A stretch of DNA of 14,023 nt from DAOTZU01 sp034433995 (GTDB lineage Bacteria > Chloroflexota > Anaerolineae > UBA1429), in contig DAOTZU010000001.1 in NCBI GenBank assembly GCA_034433995.1, positions 1 to 14,023 of the forward strand. Reading direction: 5' to 3'. Made by a program: the position numbers and the translations under genes. The notes beneath the pieces were generated by a model, which was not told the origin of the DNA, made no database searches, and worked only from the letters and a program-made list of their open reading frames with translations. Numbering within the stretch: the stretch's first letter is position 1; every line of letters starts with the position of its first letter. Below are positions 6,726 to 12,822 of this stretch, piece by piece.

Positions 6726-6730
6726 GTTGC

Positions 6731-9226
6731 TCACTCTTGCAAGCCCTCCACGATGCGCCCGTACTTGGCCACCAGGTCCTCCGCCTGGGCTTGGGAGCGG
6801 GCCTCGGCGTAGATGTGGAACAGGGGATGGTCCGCGTCGGGCAGGACCAATACCCACTCGTTTTCGCCCAGGACGATCTTGATGCCGTCAATCTGCTCGC
6901 CCAGGCGCCCCTTGTATTGCTGGTTCAGCAGGCGCATCACTGTGCCCTTGTGTTCCCACGGACAGTTCACCTGCCCTTGGGCGGTGTAGTAGGCGGGCAC
7001 GGCAGCCACCGCCTGGGAAAGGGTGGTCTGTTGGGTCGTCAAGAACTCTAACGTCTTGGCCACGGTCATCAGACCGTCTACCACCGGGTGCAACGCGGGC
7101 CAGATGAAAGAGCCGTTGCCATCGCCGGCCATGATGACCTCCGGCCGGTTGGCGGCTTGCATCAGCGCCTCAGGGTTGACTTTGGTGCGCAGGATCTTGC
7201 CGCCATATTGGACGGCGATCTGCTCAAAAATCTGGGGCATGGTGACGGGCACGGCGATGGTGCCTTCGCCCTGGGCTTTGAGGGCCATGATGGCCATCGC
7301 CGCCAACAAAGAGGTGCCGGGGACCCGGTTCCCTTGGTCATCCACCATAAAGACACGCTCGCCCCCCACGTCCAAGCGCACCCCCAGCGCCGCCCCCAAG
7401 ACGCCGCAGATGCGGGCCAGTTGATTCAGCGAACGCTGGAACTCTTCCGGTGGGATGGACATCTTGGTCTCATCCAGGGCGGCGTTGAGCGCCACCAGGC
7501 GGCAGTTCAGCCGGTTCAACAGAGGAGCCAGGATCTGGGCCGTGGGCGCGTTGGCAAAGTCCACGACGATGTAGGGATTGGCCGCGCGAATCGCCGCCAC
7601 GTTCACCGCTTTCAGAAAGGCCTCGGTGTATTGCTCCACCACCCCTTCGGCATAGCTGATGGTGCCAATCTCATCCAGATACACCCGGCGAAAATCCTCG
7701 CGGAAAAAGACGCGCTCTATGTTGCGCTCCGCGTCCTTGCTCAGATCTTGGCCCTTTTCGTCAAAGAACTTGATATCCACCACCCGGCTATCGTAGGGGG
7801 AGAGGCGCACATGGACGCCGCCCACCGCGCCCGAGATGCGGGTGTAAAAGCGCGCCACGGGGATGGGCACCGAGCGCACATCTAGCACATTCACGCCCGC
7901 CGAAGGGAGGCCGGAGATGGTGGCCCGCTTGAGCATCCGTGGGCTGCGGTGGGGATCGCGGTTGATGACCACCGTGGCGCCTTTGGGCAAGGTGGCCGCA
8001 AAGGCCGCCCCCAGCCGGGCGGCAAACTCTGGGGTGAGGTCCACGTTGACCAGCCCCGTGACGCCGTAACGTCCAAAGAGGACCCTGCGTCCCTGGGCGC
8101 CCCAGATGATGCTGGTCTTGACCGTGGCGCCGGCCTCCACCTCTTTTTGAGGCCAGATCTTGACTCCGGGATGGATCACCGCGCCCTCGCCCACCACGGA
8201 GCCATCGCCCACCACGGCGCCCTCAAAGATCACCACCTTGCTCTTCAGGCTGCATTGCCGCCCGATGATGGCCCCGCGCAGCTCCACCCCCTCGCCGATA
8301 TAGCAGTTACGCCAGACGATGCTGCGGTCCAGGTGGGCATAGTTATCCACCACGCTGTAATCCAGGATCACCGTGGGCCCGTGGATGATGACTCCCTTCT
8401 TGATCTTGACCCCCGTGCCCAAATACACCGCGCCGTATAGTTGGGCATCCGGGGCGATCTCCACGCCATCGCCCACCCAGACGCTGCCGGCCAACTGCCG
8501 GCCGATGGGCGCCACCTGCACCCGCCCCTCCAAAAGGTCGTTCGAGGCCCGCATGTATTCGGCGATGTTCCCCACATCGCACCAGTATCCCTGGGCAATG
8601 TACCCATAGAGGGGGTCGCCGTTCTTGAGCAGAATGGGAAAAAGATCTTTGCTGAAATCAAAGCTGATCCCCGGCTCGAAATAGTCCAACACCTTGGGTT
8701 CCAGGACATAGATGCCGGTGTTCACCGTGTCCGAGATCACCTCGCCCCAGCTTGGCTTTTCCAAAAATTGCTGGATGCGCCCGCGTTCATCCACGATGAC
8801 CACGCCATACTCCAGCGGGTTGTTCACGTGGTACAAAGTAATGGTGGCCAGGGCCTTTTGCGCCTGGTGATAGGCGATCACCGCGCCGAGATCGATATCG
8901 GTGACGGCGTCGCCGCTGATGACGATAAAGGTCTCGTCCAGGTATTTCTGCGCCTGCTTGACGCTCCCCGCCGTGCCCAGGGGCGTCTCTTCGATGGAGT
9001 AGACGATGCGCATGCCCAAGTGCTGACCATCGCCGAAATAATCCTGAATATCCTCTGCCATGTATTGCAGCGTGATGACCACGTCCAAGATGCCGTGGCG
9101 TTTGAGCAGGTCTAGGATATGGGCGATGACGGGTTTGTTGACCATGGGCACCATGGGTTTGGGATAGTTGATGGTCAACGGTCTAAGACGGGAACCGGCT
9201 CCTCCGGCCATTACGACGGCTTTCAT
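6731..9226 (-). CDS. Sugar-1-phosphate nucleotidyltransferase fused to a degenerate phosphomannomutase domain
   Basis: The 831-residue protein has three parts. Residues 1-235 are a nucleotidyltransferase with AGGAGSRLRPLT and the YPKPMVP Lys motif at the start, probably making a nucleotide sugar such as GDP-mannose. Residues about 250-360 are left-handed beta-helix hexapeptide repeats (runs such as IGEGVELRGAIIGRQC). Residues about 375-831 align with phosphomannomutase/phosphoglucomutase, but every catalytic loop is changed: TASHNP becomes RLSPYD (near 473), DGDGDR becomes DVGGER (near 620), GExSGH becomes GDGNGS (near 702) and RxSGTEP becomes LPDADHP near the C-terminus. Mutase activity is doubtful; long fusions of this kind are known in cyanobacteria and Chloroflexota from recollection. 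ATG 9226 has AGGAGG 8 nt upstream; GTG 9235 is a poorer start. It lies 90 nt downstream of a glycosidase-like gene, probably in one operon. The exact sugar is not determined. Confidence 0.93.
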   Translation of the reverse strand: MKAVVMAGGAGSRLRPLTINYPKPMVPMVNKPVIAHILDLLKRHGILDVVITLQYMAEDIQDYFGDGQHLGMRIVYSIEETPLGTAGSVKQAQKYLDETFIVISGDAVTDIDLGAVIAYHQAQKALATITLYHVNNPLEYGVVIVDERGRIQQFLEKPSWGEVISDTVNTGIYVLEPKVLDYFEPGISFDFSKDLFPILLKNGDPLYGYIAQGYWCDVGNIAEYMRASNDLLEGRVQVAPIGRQLAGSVWVGDGVEIAPDAQLYGAVYLGTGVKIKKGVIIHGPTVILDYSVVDNYAHLDRSIVWRNCYIGEGVELRGAIIGRQCSLKSKVVIFEGAVVGDGSVVGEGAVIHPGVKIWPQKEVEAGATVKTSIIWGAQGRRVLFGRYGVTGLVNVDLTPEFAARLGAAFAATLPKGATVVINRDPHRSPRMLKRATISGLPSAGVNVLDVRSVPIPVARFYTRISGAVGGVHVRLSPYDSRVVDIKFFDEKGQDLSKDAERNIERVFFREDFRRVYLDEIGTISYAEGVVEQYTEAFLKAVNVAAIRAANPYIVVDFANAPTAQILAPLLNRLNCRLVALNAALDETKMSIPPEEFQRSLNQLARICGVLGAALGVRLDVGGERVFMVDDQGNRVPGTSLLAAMAIMALKAQGEGTIAVPVTMPQIFEQIAVQYGGKILRTKVNPEALMQAANRPEVIMAGDGNGSFIWPALHPVVDGLMTVAKTLEFLTTQQTTLSQAVAAVPAYYTAQGQVNCPWEHKGTVMRLLNQQYKGRLGEQIDGIKIVLGENEWVLVLPDADHPLFHIYAEARSQAQAEDLVAKYGRIVEGLQE

Positions 9227-9316
9227 TGTGGTCACCTCCTATGCATTATCGGCTATCGGTCATCAGTGCCTCACCTTGGCGGCGATTCCCTGGATGGCAA
9301 GCGCTGCCCCCTTGGG

Positions 9317-10630
9317 TTAGCCGCGGGCAAAGAGCGCGCGATTGCCCCACACCACCCGTACCAAGATGGCAGGATACTCACAGTAGCCCTTGGGCCCGGC
9401 CGGGTAGACATCCCACACCTGCAAGGGGTGGTAGCGCTCGTGCCAGAAACCGCCGTGGCGCAGGCCCATGCGGCAAACCAGCCGCGCCGCTTCCCGCAGC
9501 CGCTCCTCGGCGCCCATCTTGCGGCAGGCCAGGGCTTCCAGGAACCACACCCGGCCCATCGCGGCGATGTCGTACAGCGGCCCGTGATGATGGGCGAAGG
9601 GAAGAGGCTCGCGAAACTCCCACTCCTGGTAGTTGTAGGGTTTGGAGACCACCTGGGTGGGCATATCCCCATGCCAGAAGGCCGGCTCGTTTACCAGGAG
9701 GGGCCAGACCAAGCGGGCCTGCTCCTCCGTGGCCACGTCCAAGGCGATGGCCGCCCAGTTGACATCGGAAAGGCCGTGGGCATCCACCACGCCGTGTTCC
9801 GGATGCACATATTCTGCCCAGTGGTCGCCCCGCCAAAAGAGGGCCTGGAAAGCAGCTGCCAGCGCCGTGGCCTGGTCCTGCCAAAAGGTCGCCGACGCGC
9901 CCTCGCCAAAGAGACGGTGCCACCCGGCCAAGAGCCGCCAGACATGTATGGTGTAACACTGGGTGACGCCATCCCACTGGTTCCGGGGCGGATCTTCCAG
10001 GTAAAAGCCCGCGCCGGAGATGAGGCCGTTCGCGCTCCGCCGCCCCAGGAGCGAGCGGCCGGCGGCGGCCAGCGAGGGGAGCTTGGCGCGCAGCCAGTCC
10101 CGCTCCTGCAGGGTTTCCCAGATCTCGGCGGCGGTGAGGATGTACGAGACAGGCCCCAGGGTGGTCAAGGGGTTGGCATTGGGTTGCCAATGGGCAAAAA
10201 GACCGATCCAGCGACGGGGTTTGAGGTTGGCCCAGGCCGGCCGCCCCTCCCTGGGCGCTGGTTGGTAAACGTACACATCTTCAGGATAGCGCAACCCGCG
10301 CAGATGGGCATCCATCCCCGGCGGGGGCGTTTCGGCGGGAAAGATGGCAAAGGGGATATCACCATCAGGGCGCTGCGCGGCCTGCACGAAATCGAAATAA
10401 TCCAACACCAGCCTCTCGTGGCCCAGGAGCAAGAGCGCCCCGGCGATCTCCCAGCCATCCAGGCCGGGCCAGGTGTTCTCGGCGCCAAAGGCGCTGCCGT
10501 CGGCGGTGACGTTAAAGTGGCCGGGATAGACCTCCTCGGTGATGGCCGGCAGGAGGGTCTGGTGCACGGCTGCCTCCACCCCTTGGCGGATGAGGGGATC
10601 GGCGATATGGGCAAAGGATAGCTCGGCCAT
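9317..10630 (-). CDS. Six-hairpin glycosidase-like protein
   Basis: The 437-residue protein looks like an all-alpha (alpha/alpha)6-barrel carbohydrate enzyme. Repeated aromatic helix pairs carry motifs such as ENTWPGLDGWEIAGALLL (near 51-68), RPDGDIPFAIFPAET, WDGVTQCYTIHVWRLLAGW (near 220-240), DVNWAAIALDVAT and YPAILVRVVWGN near the C-terminus. The many Trp, Tyr and paired acidic residues fit a sugar-binding cleft. No signal peptide or membrane segment is visible, so it is probably cytoplasmic. I cannot assign a GH family or name catalytic acids. The start ATG 10630 has AAAGGAGG 6 nt upstream. It is first in the operon, followed by the sugar-nucleotidyltransferase fusion, which suggests turnover or remodelling of a mannose-type or storage glycan. 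The fold is inferred by pattern; a non-catalytic relative is possible. Confidence 0.75.
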   Translation of the reverse strand: MAELSFAHIADPLIRQGVEAAVHQTLLPAITEEVYPGHFNVTADGSAFGAENTWPGLDGWEIAGALLLLGHERLVLDYFDFVQAAQRPDGDIPFAIFPAETPPPGMDAHLRGLRYPEDVYVYQPAPREGRPAWANLKPRRWIGLFAHWQPNANPLTTLGPVSYILTAAEIWETLQERDWLRAKLPSLAAAGRSLLGRRSANGLISGAGFYLEDPPRNQWDGVTQCYTIHVWRLLAGWHRLFGEGASATFWQDQATALAAAFQALFWRGDHWAEYVHPEHGVVDAHGLSDVNWAAIALDVATEEQARLVWPLLVNEPAFWHGDMPTQVVSKPYNYQEWEFREPLPFAHHHGPLYDIAAMGRVWFLEALACRKMGAEERLREAARLVCRMGLRHGGFWHERYHPLQVWDVYPAGPKGYCEYPAILVRVVWGNRALFARG

Positions 10631-10775
10631 TAAACCTCCTTTGGAGCAGATTTGTGGCGCTCAGCCTTCGCGGCTCAAGGATGGGGGGATCCCCCTTTGG
10701 TGCTTTGTCTTCCCTGTGGGCCGGGGCTGAGGGCGTAACTTAGGGCCTCGCGCATGGCAAGATCGCGCTACGCGC

Positions 10776-10804
10776 ATTGTAAATCAAGGGCGGTCCTTTG
10801 TCCA
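10776..10804 (-). promoter_or_regulatory. Sigma70-like promoter for the glycosidase-like operon
   Basis: On the minus strand TGGACA (10804-10799) and TACAAT (10781-10776) are 17 bp apart. The resulting leader would be about 140 nt and would include the GGGGGATCCCCC palindrome. Confidence 0.5.
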
Positions 10805-10827
10805 ACCAAAGGGCCTTTGGGAGACAC

Positions 10828-10862
10828 CAAACCTGACAGGTCTTCAAGACCTGTCAGGTTTG
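10828..10862. repeat. Perfect 16-bp hairpin repeat
   Basis: CAAACCTGACAGGTCT (10828-10843) pairs perfectly with AGACCTGTCAGGTTTG (10847-10862) around TCA. The 13 bases AGACCTGTCAGGT also open the hairpin at 6693. This copy stands between two outward promoters, so it does not terminate either adjacent operon, and a dispersed palindromic repeat or a regulator-binding site is more likely. Confidence 0.7.
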
Positions 10863-10890
10863 CACGCGCGAGGATCCAACGTCCGGCGCA

Positions 10891-10918
10891 TTGACGAGAT
10901 CCCCTTTGCCGCTATAAT
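10891..10918 (+). promoter_or_regulatory. Sigma70-like promoter for the ResB/CcsA/flippase operon
   Basis: TTGACG (10891-10896) and a perfect TATAAT (10913-10918) are separated by 16 bp. The predicted start near 10925 gives a leader of about 50 nt before GTG 10973 and argues against the TTG start at 10931. Confidence 0.75.
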
Positions 10919-10972
10919 CATCCTCGCATATTGCCCTCTCGGATACCACCAAGGGGAAGGAGCGCTGCGTTC

Positions 10973-12346
10973 GTGGGCACGCGGGCCAGATTCTGCACCA
11001 TCGCCCAGCGCCTGGGCCTGTATCTCTGGCGGGGGCTTACCTCCGATGCTCTCCTGGCCGTCCTTTTGGCGCTCTGGGGGGGTTGGGCCCTCTTGGGGGG
11101 GATCTTGCCCCAGGCATCCGGCGCCGGCGATGCCCTGCAGGCGGAGGCGACCTTGGGGCGAGGGAACGCTCTCTGGGGGGATGTGGCCAAGGTGCTGCAA
11201 CCCCTAAGTTTGTTCGCCATGTTCAATTCCCGTTTCTTCCGTGTGCTGCGGGCTCTGGTGGCTGCGGTGGCCCTGGCGCGCCTGTTGGCGCTGTGGGTCC
11301 TCCCCTGGGCGCCGCCCCTCCCTCGGCGGGTGCAGGCGGTGCCGTTGCATCTCCCCGCCGATGGGCGCCAGGCTTGGGCGCGCGTCCGGTGGGCCTTGGC
11401 TCTGGCAGGGCAGCGCGTGGCGCGCCGCATGACCTGCGAGGGGACGGAATACGTCCTAGCCCGCCGTGTAGGGAAGGGGCGGTGGCTTGCGGGCTTGACT
11501 TATGTGGGGGTGCTGCTCCTGCTCCTGGCCGGCGTGGTGCGGGCGCGCTATGGGTGGCAGGGGCCGCGCCTGGAACTCGCCGCCGGCGAGACCCAGCTCC
11601 TCCATCGCGCCAAAGGTTTGGCCGTGCGCTTGGAAGAATTGCGCATCGTCCCTCGCCCCGATGGCACGTTGGCCCGCCTGGATAGCCAGCTCTCCCTGCT
11701 CCAAGGCGCGACGGCCCTCCGCGCCCTCAACCTGGGGCTGGGGCGGAGTGCCCGCTACGAGGGGCTCGCGCTGTATCAGGTGGGCTATGGGCCGGCGGTG
11801 CGGGTGCGGGCGCAAACGGCCCAGGGAGAGGTCCTTGCCCTGCAACGCCTGGTGGGCGATCCGGCCCCCGGCCCCGCCTTGCGGGTGCGCTTCTCCGGTA
11901 GTCAACAGGAGCAGCTTTTGGCCATCCCCAAGGCGGATCTCGTGTTGCGCCTGGTCTATTATCCCACACTGCCCGCCCAGGGGCTACAAAGGCCCACGCT
12001 GCACGCCCAGCTTTTGCGAGGCAGCGATAATCAGCTGGTGGCCGAGGCATTTCTCTCTTCGGGTGGTCAGCTATCCACGCCGGCGGCCCAGGTGGAGCTA
12101 CAGGTCGAGTATTTCATCATCCTGCGGGCCGAGCGCGAGCCGGAATTGCCCGTGGCTGCAGCCGGCGGGGCGCTTCTCCTCTTGGGTTTGGTGGGTTGGT
12201 GGTCCTGGTCGCCCAGGGAGGTGTGGCTCGCGCTGCGCTCCGGCCCGGAGGGCACCGTGGGGCAGTTGATCCTGCCCGCCGGCCACGCCCAGGAGCCGTG
12301 GGCAACTTGTCTGCAGCATTTTTTGGCCGAGGATGCCGATGGCTGA
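10973..12346 (+). CDS. ResB/Ccs1-like membrane protein, conserved His apparently replaced
   Basis: ResB (CcsB/Ccs1) proteins work with CcsA to carry heme across the membrane and attach it to cytochrome c (system II). The 457-residue protein has the ResB plan: TM1 LLAVLLALWGGWALLGGILPQ (about 28-48), a SLFAMFNSRFFRVLRAL segment leading into TM2, TM3 LAGLTYVGVLLLLLAG (about 172-188), a large outside domain containing LNLGLGRSARYEGLALYQVGYG, and TM4 LPVAAAGGALLLLGLVGWW near residue 400. In my recollection of the family TM3 carries a His in the place of Tyr177 (TAT here). GTG 10973 is chosen because AAGGGGAAGGAG lies 10 nt upstream and the promoter start precedes it closely; TTG 10931 would be nearly leaderless. 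Its end overlaps the next gene by 8 nt. Family assignment is good by pattern; a role in cytochrome c maturation is less certain. Confidence 0.78.
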   Translation: MGTRARFCTIAQRLGLYLWRGLTSDALLAVLLALWGGWALLGGILPQASGAGDALQAEATLGRGNALWGDVAKVLQPLSLFAMFNSRFFRVLRALVAAVALARLLALWVLPWAPPLPRRVQAVPLHLPADGRQAWARVRWALALAGQRVARRMTCEGTEYVLARRVGKGRWLAGLTYVGVLLLLLAGVVRARYGWQGPRLELAAGETQLLHRAKGLAVRLEELRIVPRPDGTLARLDSQLSLLQGATALRALNLGLGRSARYEGLALYQVGYGPAVRVRAQTAQGEVLALQRLVGDPAPGPALRVRFSGSQQEQLLAIPKADLVLRLVYYPTLPAQGLQRPTLHAQLLRGSDNQLVAEAFLSSGGQLSTPAAQVELQVEYFIILRAEREPELPVAAAGGALLLLGLVGWWSWSPREVWLALRSGPEGTVGQLILPAGHAQEPWATCLQHFLAEDADG

Positions 12347-12821
12347 TCAGATGCTCGTGCCGCCTGCGTTCCTGGCCTCGCTCAAAACCTGGGTCTGGCC
12401 CACGGCCCATTTGCCGGGGGCGTGGTTCGCCTGGAGCGAGGCGCTCCAGACCGTGGCCGCGGGCGCGCTGGTGCTGCAGTTGGTGGGGCTGTGCAAAGCG
12501 CGCAAGACGGGCCATGCTCTGCCTCAAAGCGCCCTGGGTCTGGCCCTCCTGGCCCAGACGGCAGCCATGCTCCTGGCCGGCCTGGGCGCCCAGGGTACCT
12601 GGGGAGCTTACTGGAGCTGGGATCCCCTGGAATGTTGGCGCCTCCTTGCCTGGCTGGCGCTCTTGGCCACCTCCTGGGGCGCGCGCGGGCTGGGTTGGGG
12701 CCGCCGGCGCGCCATCTGGGCTACGGCCGTGACCTTGGTTATCCTGTTGATCTCTTGGTGGGGAGCGCCACCCTTGCTGCGCTGGCTGGGGTTATCCAGC
12801 CTTTACCTTGCAGGGTGGTGA
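12339..12821 (+). CDS. Very short CcsA-like WWD-domain membrane protein
   Basis: The 160-residue protein has about four membrane segments and one clear hallmark, WGAYWSWDPLECW (about 88-100), the tryptophan-rich WWD heme-handling motif of CcsA/CcmC/CcmF proteins. Typical CcsA proteins are about 220-320 residues, so this is near a minimal core. The N-terminal WPTAHLPGAW could supply the first flanking His (His24). The second, usually in a GLHSY-like motif at the end, appears as GLSSLY with Ser153. It overlaps the ResB-like stop by 8 nt and ends 1 nt before the flippase gene, so the three are co-translated. ATG 12339 is preferred over ATG 12333 because GAGG then lies 6 nt upstream. It probably forms a complex with the ResB-like protein; heme as substrate is an inference. 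Confidence 0.72.
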   Translation: MADQMLVPPAFLASLKTWVWPTAHLPGAWFAWSEALQTVAAGALVLQLVGLCKARKTGHALPQSALGLALLAQTAAMLLAGLGAQGTWGAYWSWDPLECWRLLAWLALLATSWGARGLGWGRRRAIWATAVTLVILLISWWGAPPLLRWLGLSSLYLAGW

Positions 12822-12822
12822 G

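Larger units (their letters stand above)
10631..10972. other. Divergent intergenic region rich in palindromes
   Basis: No gene is supported here. From left to right it holds a CTCC/GGAG mini-stem over the Shine-Dalgarno site of the glycosidase-like gene (about 10637-10647), a 12-bp perfect palindrome GGGGGATCCCCC (10684-10695), the minus-strand promoter (10776-10804), two mutually exclusive small stems using the same CCAAAGG block (10795-10812 and 10806-10820), the repeated hairpin (10828-10862), the plus-strand promoter (10891-10918) and the Shine-Dalgarno site of the ResB-like gene (AAGGGGAAGGAG, 10951-10962). Confidence 0.6.

Noticed and set aside
9247..9264. Five-codon mini-ORF (ATG ACC GAT AGC CGA TAA) just upstream of the nucleotidyltransferase fusion, minus strand
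   Set aside because: It has no ribosome binding site and is short enough to occur by chance, so I do not call it a leader peptide.
9119..10621. 500-codon open frame on the plus strand opposite the glycosidase-like gene
   Set aside because: It lies fully antisense to a gene with a clear start, ribosome binding site and folded-protein pattern, its translation is low-complexity Gly/Pro/Arg-rich text, and long antisense frames are common in GC-rich DNA.
10931..10972. TTG start for the ResB-like gene
   Set aside because: It is only about 6 nt from the predicted transcription start and has no ribosome binding site; GTG 10973 has a strong one.
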